From assembly GCA_044225675.1 (NCBI GenBank), contig JBGAIH010000005.1:1-64000 (forward strand): 64,000 nucleotides of DNA, written 5' to 3'. The stretch comes from JACMQX01 sp044225675 (GTDB lineage: Bacteria > Pseudomonadota > Gammaproteobacteria > Burkholderiales > Burkholderiaceae_C). The position numbers were made by a program, and so were the translations under genes. Shown piece by piece: positions 53,186-61,548 of this stretch; the stretch's first letter is position 1; the number at the start of each line of letters is the position of its first letter. The notes under the pieces are model-generated. The model did not search any database and had not been told where the DNA came from. It saw only the letters and a program-made list of their open reading frames with translations.

Positions 53186-54469
53186 ATGGCAACAGTCCTG
53201 TTCCTCGCCGCCGTCGCGCTCATGGTGCTCGGCTTTCCTGTGGCCTTCGCCCTTGGCATGGCCGCGTCGATCGCGGTGTATGCGGGCGGCCGCTATCCGC
53301 AGATCATCGTGTTCAAGGAGATGTTCTCCGGGATCGACAGCTTTCCGCTGATGGCCGTGCCCTTCTTCATCCTGGCCGCCGAGCTCATGTCGGGCGGTGC
53401 GCTCACGGTCGTCCTGCTGCGCTTCGCATCGCAGTTCTTCGGGCACAGGCGCGGCGGCCTCGGCTACGCGAACATCCTGTCGCTCACGCTGTTCTCGGGC
53501 ATCTCGGGCTCGGCCCTGGCCGATGCGGCCGGCCCCGGCTCCATGATGGTCCGCATGATGGACTCGGCCGGCTACCCGCGCGCCTATGCTGCGGCGCTCA
53601 CGGCCAGCACGGCCATCGTCGGCCCGATCATTCCGCCGTCGATCATCATGATCATCTATGCGCTGCAGGACGAGCGGGTGTCGGTCGGCGCGCTGTTCAT
53701 CGCCGGCTTCATCCCCGGCATCCTGATCGCACTGGCCATGGGCTGCGTCAATGGCTGGGTCACGGCCCGCACCCACACGACCGATCTGCCGGCCCGGCCG
53801 AGCCTGCGGGAGATGCTCGCCAATACCTTCAAGGCGATCCCGGCGCTGTTCCTGATCGTGCTGATCCTCGTGGGCATCCGCTTCGGGGTGTTCACGCCCA
53901 CGGAGGCTTCCGTGGTCGCGGTGTTCTACGCGCTGGTCTGCGGCAGGTGGATCTATGGCACGCTGCAATGGCGGGCGCTGCCGGGCATCCTGTCGCGCTC
54001 CGCGCTGTTGACGGCTTCGGTGCTGCTGGTCGTCGCGGCGTCGGCAGCCTTCGCCTGGGTCCTGACGATCGACGGCATTCCGCAGGCTCTGGCCGAGCGG
54101 ATCGTCGCCGCCGAACTCTCCGCCTGGCAGTTCCTGCTGGCCGTCAACGTGCTGCTGCTGGTCTTCGGCATCTTCATGGAGCCGCTGCCGGGCGTCATGA
54201 TCCTCGTGCCGATCCTGGCGCCCGTGTCCGCGTCGCTGGGCATCGATCCGATCCACTTCGCGATGGTCGTCATCGTCAATCTCACGCTGGGCATGATCAC
54301 GCCGCCGGTCGGCAGCCTGCTGTTCGTGACCTCCGTGGCGACCAAGGTGCCGATGACGGCGCTGACGCCGCAGCTGCGGCCCTTCCTCATCGCCCACGGC
54401 ATCGTGCTGGCCCTGCTCACCGCCGTGCCGGCCCTGTCGACCTGGCTGCCCCATCGGCTGGGCTTCTGA
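53186..54469 (+). CDS. TRAP transporter large permease (DctM)
   Basis: The 427-residue polytopic protein forms the sodium-coupled translocation channel with DctQ. Typical blocks are GIDSFPLMAVPFFILAAELM, LSLTLFSGISGSALADAAG, TASTAIVGPIIPPSIIMIIYAL and LGMITPPVGSLLFV. Last gene of the operon; converges with the LysR gene that ends 75 nt downstream. Confidence 0.95.
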   Translation: MATVLFLAAVALMVLGFPVAFALGMAASIAVYAGGRYPQIIVFKEMFSGIDSFPLMAVPFFILAAELMSGGALTVVLLRFASQFFGHRRGGLGYANILSLTLFSGISGSALADAAGPGSMMVRMMDSAGYPRAYAAALTASTAIVGPIIPPSIIMIIYALQDERVSVGALFIAGFIPGILIALAMGCVNGWVTARTHTTDLPARPSLREMLANTFKAIPALFLIVLILVGIRFGVFTPTEASVVAVFYALVCGRWIYGTLQWRALPGILSRSALLTASVLLVVAASAAFAWVLTIDGIPQALAERIVAAELSAWQFLLAVNVLLLVFGIFMEPLPGVMILVPILAPVSASLGIDPIHFAMVVIVNLTLGMITPPVGSLLFVTSVATKVPMTALTPQLRPFLIAHGIVLALLTAVPALSTWLPHRLGF

Positions 54470-54544
54470 CGGCCGGCCTCGAAGGTCCCGTCTCCACTCG
54501 CTGCATCGGCGCATTGCATCAACGCGCTGCATCGGCGTTCTCCT

Positions 54545-55456
54545 TCAACGCCCCGCACCACCGGCCAGGCCCGCGACCGTGCTCCGCAGCACCGTGAGCA
54601 GGTGCGCAATGACGGGGTTGGTGTCCGCCTTGCGGTGGATCAGGCCGATGTCGATCTTCGGCGCGCGGCCCTGGAACGGGATGTAGGTCACGCCGGTGCG
54701 CTTGAGGTTCCGCAGCGAGGCCGGCACGATGGCCACGCCGAAGTGGTTGGCCACGAGGCTGATGACCGTCTGCATCTGCCGGGCCTGCTGCTCGATGCGC
54801 GGCGAGAAGCCGCTGGCGCGGCAGAACGACGCAAAGGTGTCGTAGTAGCCCGGCGCCATCTCCCGCGGGATCATCACGAAGGCCTCGCCCTGCAGGCTGC
54901 CGACGCGCACCGTGCGGCTCCTGGCCCGCGCCAGCGGATGGTCGCTGGCCACGGCCAGCACCAGCTCCTCCGAGGCGAGCCGGTGGTAGGCCACGCCGTC
55001 GGCGTCAACCGGCGCCAGGGCCAGACCGACGTCGAGAGTTTCGGCCGCCATCTCCTTGAGCTGCGCATCGGTGGTGAGCTCGTGCAACTGCACTTCCACG
55101 CGCGGGTACTGCGCGCGAAAGGCCTTGAGGCCCGGCGGCAGAAAGCTGTAGTCGACGATCGACACGAAGCCGATCGACACCCGGCCTTCGTCGCCGCGCG
55201 CCGCGCGCTGGGCCGCCACGCGCGCATGCTCCACGCGCGCGAGAACGGCACGGGCCTCGGCGTGGAAGACCTTGCCCGGCTCGGTCAGCGAGATGCCCTT
55301 GGACGAGCGAAGCAGCAGCGTCACGCCCAGCCAGCGCTCCAGATCCTTGATCTGCGTGGACAGCGGCGGCTGCGAGATGTGCAGCCGCTCGGCGGCCTTG
55401 AGGAAGCTGCGTTCCTCGGCGACGGCGACGAAGTAGCGAAGGTGACGCAGTTCCAT
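54545..55456 (-). CDS. LysR-family regulator
   Basis: The 303-residue protein has an N-terminal winged helix (MELRHLRYFVAVAEERSFLKAAERLHISQPPLSTQIKDLER, here split over the usual recognition helix) and a PBP-like effector domain (SIGFVSIVDYSFLPPGLKAF, LVLAVASDHPLA). It resembles the BenM/CatM type, which respond to aromatic or muconate-like acids. It is transcribed divergently from the MFS gene, and an inverted repeat lies in the shared 124-nt gap. Confidence 0.92.
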   Translation of the reverse strand: MELRHLRYFVAVAEERSFLKAAERLHISQPPLSTQIKDLERWLGVTLLLRSSKGISLTEPGKVFHAEARAVLARVEHARVAAQRAARGDEGRVSIGFVSIVDYSFLPPGLKAFRAQYPRVEVQLHELTTDAQLKEMAAETLDVGLALAPVDADGVAYHRLASEELVLAVASDHPLARARSRTVRVGSLQGEAFVMIPREMAPGYYDTFASFCRASGFSPRIEQQARQMQTVISLVANHFGVAIVPASLRNLKRTGVTYIPFQGRAPKIDIGLIHRKADTNPVIAHLLTVLRSTVAGLAGGAGR

Positions 55457-55493
55457 GGGTATATGTCTGACGAATAGAGTCGTGCAGCGATTT

Positions 55494-55509
55494 GTATTTG
55501 ACCGAATAC
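55494..55509. promoter_or_regulatory. LysR-type inverted repeat between regulator and MFS gene
   Basis: GTATT at 55494-55498 is inverted as AATAC at 55505-55509 with a 6-nt centre (TGACCG). Extending outward adds one further pair (T/A) beyond one mismatch. The T-N11-A spacing of LysR boxes is satisfied. It lies in the divergent promoter region. Confidence 0.45.
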
Positions 55510-55580
55510 CAGTCCACTACAAACAATCGTCGCTGTCAATCCTCACGAGGGCTTGACCCCCCCGCACCACTGGAGGCCCG

Positions 55581-56957
55581 ATGGAATCACCCGCCACCCA
55601 CCCGGGCGTGATCGAAGACGATGACGAAGAGCTTGAAGACGAGCGCCGCCGCTGGCGCCGGCAGGTGCTGCTGGCCGCCTGCGCGATCCTGTTCCTGTCC
55701 ATCGGCGCCCGGCAGGGGTTCGGCCTGCTGATGGCGCCGACCCTGGCCGACGCCAGCCTGACGCGCGGGCAGTTCTCGCTCGCGGTGGCGACCCAGTACC
55801 TCGTCTGGGGTCTCGCCAGTCCGGTCGCCGGTCTGCTGGCCGACCGCTGGGGCGCGCGCTGCACGCTGGCCGCCGGGGGCGCGCTCTATGCCCTGGGCTG
55901 GGTGGCGGCCAGCCTGTCGCAGGGGCCGCAGGCCTTCTGGTGGTCCGCCGGCGTCATGATCGGGCTGGGGCTGGGTGGCGCCAGCTTCGGAGTCGTGCAT
56001 GCCGTTGTCGCAGCGGCGTTTCCGCCGCAGCGGCGCGCAACGGCGCTGGGGAGGGTGGGGGCCGCGACGGCGCTCGGCCAGTTGCTGATGCTGCTGTTCA
56101 CCGACTGGAGCCTCAACGCCTTCCACTGGCGCGAGGCCATGCTCTGGCATGCGGTGGCCGTTGCCGGGATCGTGATCGCGTCGTATTTCATGCAGGGGGT
56201 TGAGGCGGCAGGGAGCGGGCCGAAGGACCGCGCGGACGGGCCGGGTGCGGCCGGCCCTGCGCACCCGTCGGCCCCGACGGGCGTGACCTACCCATCAGCC
56301 CCTTCGGGTCTGAGCCATCCATCAGCCCCTTCGGGCCGGACCTACCCATCAGCCCCTTCGGGTCTGAGTGCCCTGGCCGGCGCACTGCGCAGCCGGCGGT
56401 TCTGGCTGCTGGCGCTGCCTTTCGCGTTCTCGGGCTTTCAGGTGATGGCCACGATGACGCATCTGCCTGCGCTCGTGGCCGATCTGTCGTTCCCGGCCGA
56501 CACGGCGCTGTCGGCGCTCGTCGCCGTGAGCGCGACCGCCTTTGCCGGATCGTGGGCCTTGGGCCGGCTGGCCGACCGTTACCGCGGACCGATCGTGCTG
56601 GCCTGCGTCTATGCCGTGCGGGCGGTGCTGGCCCTCGTGCTCGCGTTCTGTCCGCTCACGCCGGCCGGTCTGGTCGTGCTGTTCCTGGTGACCGGCCTGT
56701 TCTGGATGAGCCCGATCCCGCTGAGCTCGGCGCTGTGCGCGCAGTGGTTCGGCACGAAGAAGCTGGCGTCGATCTTCAGCGCGATGTTCTTCTTCCACCA
56801 GCTCGGCGGCTTTGCCGGCACCTGGCTGGCGGCACTGGTTCGCAACAGCACGCAAAGCTACCGGCCGATGTGGCTCGTGGCCGGATGCCTGTGCGCGCTG
56901 GGGGCGCTGCTCGTCGCGGCGGCGGGAAGGACTGCGCCGGCGCCGCCGGATCAATGA
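55581..56957 (+). CDS. MFS transporter with a repetitive central loop
   Basis: The 458-residue protein has about 12 transmembrane segments (for example GQFSLAVATQYLVWGLASPVAGLLADRWGARC, the MFS motif A region). It is likely an organic-acid or metabolite permease of the oxalate/formate antiporter type. An acidic N-terminus (EDDDEELEDE) precedes TM1. The loop between TM6 and TM7 contains four 9-residue repeats (see separate entry). Divergent from the LysR gene, which probably controls it. Confidence 0.9.
   Translation: MESPATHPGVIEDDDEELEDERRRWRRQVLLAACAILFLSIGARQGFGLLMAPTLADASLTRGQFSLAVATQYLVWGLASPVAGLLADRWGARCTLAAGGALYALGWVAASLSQGPQAFWWSAGVMIGLGLGGASFGVVHAVVAAAFPPQRRATALGRVGAATALGQLLMLLFTDWSLNAFHWREAMLWHAVAVAGIVIASYFMQGVEAAGSGPKDRADGPGAAGPAHPSAPTGVTYPSAPSGLSHPSAPSGRTYPSAPSGLSALAGALRSRRFWLLALPFAFSGFQVMATMTHLPALVADLSFPADTALSALVAVSATAFAGSWALGRLADRYRGPIVLACVYAVRAVLALVLAFCPLTPAGLVVLFLVTGLFWMSPIPLSSALCAQWFGTKKLASIFSAMFFFHQLGGFAGTWLAALVRNSTQSYRPMWLVAGCLCALGALLVAAAGRTAPAPPDQ
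56262..56369 (+). repeat. 27-nt tandem repeat, four units, coding for 9-residue repeats
   Basis: Units start at 56262, 56289, 56316 and 56343 and encode HPSAPTGVT, YPSAPSGLS, HPSAPSGRT and YPSAPSGLS in the cytoplasmic loop of the MFS transporter. They share a CCATCAGCCCCTTCGGG-like core, suggesting slippage-based expansion. Copy number may vary between strains. Confidence 0.9.
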
Positions 56958-57178
56958 GGCGCGCTGCCGCCTCGCGCCTGGTCCATCTGTCCCTCAGCGC
57001 TGGCGACCTCGAAGCTGGCGCGGCCTGAGGCTGTTGCTCCGCACCAATCGCTGTCACTGATAGCGCCATTCGACGGCGCAAATTGCCGGCGCCAGCGGCC
57101 GTTTCTACACTGCCTCCCAGTCGCCTCGGCCCCGCTTGTCGGGCACGGCGCTTGGTATCACCGACAGTGCGAGACCCC

Positions 57179-58834
57179 ATGAATTTCGACCCCACCACCT
57201 GGCCTCCGGCAGCGGATCGGACGCTGGGCTCCCTCCTGCGCCGTGCGGCCCAGGCCCATCCGGAGCGCCTCTGTGCGATCTTCCCCGATGCGAGCCTGAG
57301 CTATGCGGCCTTCGACGCGCAGGTCGACCGGCTCGCGGCGGGGCTGCAGGCGCGCGGGCTTGGCAAAGGCTCGAAGCTGGCCATCATGTTGCCCAACGGC
57401 CTCGAGTTCCTGGCCCTATGGTTCGCCTGCGCGCGCATCGGTGCCGTCGAGGTCCCGGTCAACACCAGCTTCCGTGGCCCGCTGCTTCGGCACGTGCTGC
57501 ACCATGCGGACGTCGAGCTGCTGGTCGTTGCTACGCAGTGGGTGCAGCATCTGGCGCCGATCGCGGGCGAACTGCCGGGCCTGGGGGCGGTGGCCGTCCT
57601 CGGTGCGGCTGCCGACACGGCTGCCAGCCTGTCGGCGCAAGGCCAAGCGGGCCAGCCGGCTGCGCTGCCGCCGTCGCTGCGCCTGTTCGCTTTCGACGAG
57701 CTGCTGGCCGCCAAAGGCCCCCCGCAACCCGTCGAGGTGAGCGCCGACGACCCGGCCGCCATCATCTTCACCTCCGGCACCACAGGTCCGTCCAAGGGCG
57801 CGCTGCTCTCGCACAACTACTTCTGGTGGTTCGCCGAGCGCAGCTGGGACATCCGGGGCCATCAGGGCGAGGAGCGCCTCTACACCTGCCTGCCGCTGTT
57901 CCACGCCAATGCGCAGGTGCTCACTGCGCTGGCGGCCATCGTGCGGGGGCAGACGGCCGTGATCGATACCCACTTCACTGCGTCCGGCTTCTGGCAGCGG
58001 CTGCAAGACTTCGGCGCAACGCAGTTCAACTACATCGGCGGGATGATCCCCATCCTGATGAAGCAGCCGCCCGGCGAGCGGGACCGCGCGCACCGGGTCC
58101 GCATTGCGCTGGGCGCGGCCGCTCCGCGCGAGCAGTGGCAGGACTTCGAGGCGCGCTTCGGGCTGCGCGTGCTCGAATGCTATGGCCAGACGGAAGATTG
58201 CGCCGTCACCTGCAACCCGCTCGACGCGGTGCGCCTCGGCTCCATTGGCAAGGCGGCCTGGGGCCATGAAATGCAGGTGGTCGACGATGACGACCGCCCG
58301 GTTCCCGATGGCACGGTCGGCGAGTTCGTGGTGCGACCCCTTCTGCCCGGCGTGCTGATGCTCGGCTACTACAAGATGCCGCACGAAACTTTGGAGGTGT
58401 TCCGCAACCTCTGGTTCCACACCGGGGACTACGGCTCGCGCGACGCCGACGGCTATTTCTGGTTCAAGGACCGCAAGAAGGACGCCATCCGCCGCCGGGG
58501 CGAGAACATCTCGGCCTTCGACGTCGAGATGGTGATCAACGGGCATCCGGCGGTGCTGGAGTCGGCGGTCTACGCCGTGCCGTCCGAGGTGGGCGAGGAC
58601 GACGTCATGGTCGCGCTGGTGCTGCAGCCGGGCCAGGTGCTCGCGCCGGAGGACCTGCTGCGCTGGTGCGAGCCGCGCCTGTCGTACTTTGCCGTCCCCC
58701 GCTATGTGGACATCCGTGCCGACCTGCCCAAGACGCCCACCCACCGCGTCGAGAAGTACCGCCTGCGCCAGCAGGGCGTGACGCCGGCAACGTGGGACCG
58801 CGAACGCGCCGGCTACCGGCTCACCCGCCAATAA
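57179..58834 (+). CDS. AMP-dependent acyl-CoA ligase
   Basis: First gene of the BKACE operon, 551 aa. P-loop AAIIFTSGTTGPSKGALLSH, adenylate block LECYGQTEDCAVTC, hinge WFHTGDYGSRDADGYFWFKDRKKDAI and RRRGENISAFDVE, and A10 Lys in PKTPTHRVEKYR. It is close to crotonobetaine/carnitine-type or medium-chain ligases, but the substrate is not assignable. The Met at 57179 is chosen because it starts the domain; Met 57083 would add 32 unlikely residues. The BKACE gene follows after 12 nt. Confidence 0.9.
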   Translation: MNFDPTTWPPAADRTLGSLLRRAAQAHPERLCAIFPDASLSYAAFDAQVDRLAAGLQARGLGKGSKLAIMLPNGLEFLALWFACARIGAVEVPVNTSFRGPLLRHVLHHADVELLVVATQWVQHLAPIAGELPGLGAVAVLGAAADTAASLSAQGQAGQPAALPPSLRLFAFDELLAAKGPPQPVEVSADDPAAIIFTSGTTGPSKGALLSHNYFWWFAERSWDIRGHQGEERLYTCLPLFHANAQVLTALAAIVRGQTAVIDTHFTASGFWQRLQDFGATQFNYIGGMIPILMKQPPGERDRAHRVRIALGAAAPREQWQDFEARFGLRVLECYGQTEDCAVTCNPLDAVRLGSIGKAAWGHEMQVVDDDDRPVPDGTVGEFVVRPLLPGVLMLGYYKMPHETLEVFRNLWFHTGDYGSRDADGYFWFKDRKKDAIRRRGENISAFDVEMVINGHPAVLESAVYAVPSEVGEDDVMVALVLQPGQVLAPEDLLRWCEPRLSYFAVPRYVDIRADLPKTPTHRVEKYRLRQQGVTPATWDRERAGYRLTRQ

Positions 58835-58846
58835 CCAGGAGAAGAC

Positions 58847-59839
58847 ATGCATTTCAACTACTCGGACTCGCGCGAATACCTGCGCCGCGCCGGCACCCGC
58901 AAGATGCCGCCCCTCATGATCAGCGCCGCCATCACCGGCGGTATCCAGGGCAAGGAACTGAGCGGCGCTCTGCCCGAGACGCCCGAGGAGCAGGCACAGG
59001 AATGCCAGCGCTGTTACGAGGCAGGCGCCACCATGGTTCACATCCATGCGCGCAACCCGAAGACGGGCTATGCCACGCCGTCGATGTGCCGCGACGACTA
59101 CGACGAGGTGAACTACCTCGTGCGCCAGCGCTGCCCCGACCTGATCATCGACAACACCTCCGGCGGTGGCTGCGGCCTCACCCTGGAAGAGCGCGTGTCC
59201 TCGCTCGACGCGCTGCCCGAGGTGTCCGACATCGACATGGGCCCGTTCACCGTGGCGATGCGGCTCAAGCAGCGGCTGGCCCCGCTCTCGGGCCGGGACG
59301 CCGACATCGACATCGACGAGATCCTGCCCGTCACGGTGGGCGAGACCGAGTTGCGGGCGCGCATGATGGCCGAGCGAGGCGTTGGCGTCACCATGGCGCT
59401 GTTTCACACCGGCCACTGGAGCATGGTGGACAACCTGATCCGCAAGGGACTGGTCAAGCCGCCCTACAACTTCATCTTCTTCCTCGGCATGACCTCGGGG
59501 GCTCTCGCCACGCCCGCTGCGCTGCTGGACTTCGTGCGCGATGCCCCCCAGCCGTCCAACGCCTTCGTGATGGCCGTCGGCCGCCACGACCTGCCGCTGG
59601 TCACCATGGCCACGCTGATGGGCCTGCACGCCATGGTCGGCCTGGAGACGAATCTGTACGTCCGCGAAGGTGTTCCCGCCGACTCCAACGCCCGGCTGGT
59701 CGAGCGCACCGTGCGCATCGCACGCGAACTCGGCCGCGACATCGCCACGCCCGCGCAGGCGCGCGAAATGCTCGGCCTGTCGCCGGTGCCGCGCCAGTAC
59801 CCCGCACCGGCAGCGGCGCGCGAGGCCCTGGCCCTGTGA
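58847..59839 (+). CDS. Beta-keto acid cleavage enzyme (BKACE, DUF849)
   Basis: Condenses a beta-keto acid with acetyl-CoA and splits it, giving acetoacetate and a new acyl-CoA. It has 330 aa. The zinc-binding HxH is in TMVHIHARNP, and NTSGGG with a downstream HTGHWSM loop forms the active-site floor. The N-terminal block MISAAITGGIQG is family-typical. The substrate pocket cannot be read from sequence. AGGAGA lies before the ATG. The stop overlaps the next start by 4 nt (GTGA), so all four genes form one operon. Confidence 0.9.
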   Translation: MHFNYSDSREYLRRAGTRKMPPLMISAAITGGIQGKELSGALPETPEEQAQECQRCYEAGATMVHIHARNPKTGYATPSMCRDDYDEVNYLVRQRCPDLIIDNTSGGGCGLTLEERVSSLDALPEVSDIDMGPFTVAMRLKQRLAPLSGRDADIDIDEILPVTVGETELRARMMAERGVGVTMALFHTGHWSMVDNLIRKGLVKPPYNFIFFLGMTSGALATPAALLDFVRDAPQPSNAFVMAVGRHDLPLVTMATLMGLHAMVGLETNLYVREGVPADSNARLVERTVRIARELGRDIATPAQAREMLGLSPVPRQYPAPAAAREALAL

Positions 59840-60564
59840 AACTGCTGCGATACGGTCCCGCCGGCCTGGAGCGCCCCGGCCTGCTCGACGCGGGCGGCCG
59901 CATCCGCGATCTCTCGGCCCATGTCCATGACATCGCCGGGACGATGCTGCGGCCTGCCAGCCTGCACTTGCTGGCCGCGCTCGATGTGAACCGGCTGCCG
60001 CTCGTGCAGGACGGCGTGCGACTCGGCCCGTGCGTCGGCAAGGTGGGCAAGCTGGTGCGCGCGGGTGCGTCGCTGAGCCTGCTCGCGCCCAGCGCCATCC
60101 AGGGCGCGCGCGACATGGTGTCGATTCCGGGAGGCCTGCGGCTGGTCGGCGAGCCGCGGCTGGCCATCGTCATCGGTCAGCGCGCCAGTCGCGTGAGCGC
60201 GGCGCAGGCGCTCACCCACGTCGCGGGCTATTGCCTTGTCGCCGACATCGGTCCCGAGGGCGCCGAGGGCCACTCGCCGCTGCGGCATCACGATGGGTTC
60301 GCACCGCTGGGCCCCTGGCTCGTCACCCCCGACGAACTCCCCGGGCTGGACACGGCCAGCGTCATCGACGCCCTGGTCGCTGCAGGCGCCTGCATGAGCC
60401 TTCAGCAGGGCGACATTGTCACCACGCCGCTGCGTGGTGCGGCGACTGCCACGGCGCTGCGTGCGGGCAGTGCCTGGCAAGGCAGTCTTCCCGGCCTCGG
60501 CGAGCAGCGATGGCGCTGCGAGGCGACCGACCCGCAACCCACTCCCCTTGAGGTTCTTGAATGA
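59836..60564 (+). CDS. Degenerate fumarylacetoacetate-hydrolase-fold protein
   Basis: A 242-residue FAH/HpcE-like protein starting with GTG inside the BKACE stop. Recognisable landmarks are KVGKLVRAG, the strand LAIVIGQRASRVS, HVAGYCLVADIG and FAPLGPWLVTPDEL. The metal site looks damaged: the expected ExE pair reads EPRL in VGEPRLAIVIG, and the sequence between the VAD and HHDGF blocks and near the C-terminus is shorter than usual. It may be a non-catalytic or altered enzyme in the pathway. It also overlaps the next gene by 4 nt. Confidence 0.75.
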   Translation: MKLLRYGPAGLERPGLLDAGGRIRDLSAHVHDIAGTMLRPASLHLLAALDVNRLPLVQDGVRLGPCVGKVGKLVRAGASLSLLAPSAIQGARDMVSIPGGLRLVGEPRLAIVIGQRASRVSAAQALTHVAGYCLVADIGPEGAEGHSPLRHHDGFAPLGPWLVTPDELPGLDTASVIDALVAAGACMSLQQGDIVTTPLRGAATATALRAGSAWQGSLPGLGEQRWRCEATDPQPTPLEVLE

Positions 60565-61535
60565 AGACACGAATCACCGAACTGCTCGGTGTGCGCTATC
60601 CCATCATGCAGGGCGGCATGCACTTCGTCGGCATGGCGCCGCTGGCAGCCGCCGTCTCCCAGGCCGGCGGCCTGGGTGTGATCACTGCATTGACGCAAAA
60701 GACACCGGAGCTGCTGGCGCGCGAGATCGCGCAGGCCCGCGAGATGACCGATCGCCCGCTGGGCGTGAACCTCACCTTCCTGCCGACCTTCTCCAAGCCG
60801 CCCTACGACGAGTACATTGCCGCCGCGCATGAAGGCGGCATCCGCATCGTCGAGACGGCCGGACGCAACCCCGAGGCGCACATGCCGCAGCTCAAGGCGC
60901 TGGGCATGACCGTGATCCACAAATGCACGTCGGTCCGGCACGCGCTCAAGGCCCAGGCCATCGGGTGCGATGCGGTCAGCGTCGACGGCTTCGAATGCGG
61001 CGGCCATCCGGGCGAGGACGACGTGCCCGGGCTGATCCTGCTGCCACGCGCGGCCGACGAGCTGCAGGTCCCCTTCCTCGCCTCGGGTGGCATGGCCGAC
61101 GGCCGCAGCCTCGTGGCCGCGCTCGCCCTGGGGGCAGATGGCATCAACATGGGCACGCGTTTCATCGCCACCCGCGAGGCTCCGGTTCACGAGCGCGTCA
61201 AGCAGGCCATCGTGGCAGCAACGGAACTCGACACCCGGCTCATCATGCGCCAGCTGCGCAATACCGAGCGCGTGCTGGACAACGCCGGCGTGCGCCGGAT
61301 CGCCGAGATCGAGCGCGAGAAGGGCGCGGCGCTGCGGATCGACGACATCTTCGACCAGGTTGCCGGTGTCTACCCCAAGGTCATGCTGCACGGCGAGATG
61401 GACTCGGGGGCCTGGAGCTGCGGCATGGTGGCGGGTCTGATCGACGACGTGCCGGCCGTGGGCGAGCTGATCGAGCGCATCGTCGCGCAAGCCCGGCAGA
61501 TCGCGAACGAGCGGCTGCGCAAGCTGCTTGCCTGA
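60561..61535 (+). CDS. Nitronate monooxygenase-like flavoprotein
   Basis: FMN-dependent TIM-barrel enzyme, 324 aa. N-terminal PIMQGGMHFVGMAPLAAAVSQAGGLGVI, then GCDAVSVDGFECGGHPGEDDV and ASGGMADGRSLVAALALGADGINMGTRF, all typical of class I NMO/2-nitropropane dioxygenases. In catabolic operons relatives often act as general FMN-dependent oxidoreductases, so a nitro substrate is not required. Last gene of the operon and convergent with the LysR gene, with 13 nt between stops. Confidence 0.9.
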   Translation: MKTRITELLGVRYPIMQGGMHFVGMAPLAAAVSQAGGLGVITALTQKTPELLAREIAQAREMTDRPLGVNLTFLPTFSKPPYDEYIAAAHEGGIRIVETAGRNPEAHMPQLKALGMTVIHKCTSVRHALKAQAIGCDAVSVDGFECGGHPGEDDVPGLILLPRAADELQVPFLASGGMADGRSLVAALALGADGINMGTRFIATREAPVHERVKQAIVAATELDTRLIMRQLRNTERVLDNAGVRRIAEIEREKGAALRIDDIFDQVAGVYPKVMLHGEMDSGAWSCGMVAGLIDDVPAVGELIERIVAQARQIANERLRKLLA

Positions 61536-61548
61536 GGCGGCGGGGGCT

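Noticed and set aside
56262..56369. CRISPR-like repeat array
   Set aside because: Units are contiguous without spacers and encode in-frame peptides in a transporter.
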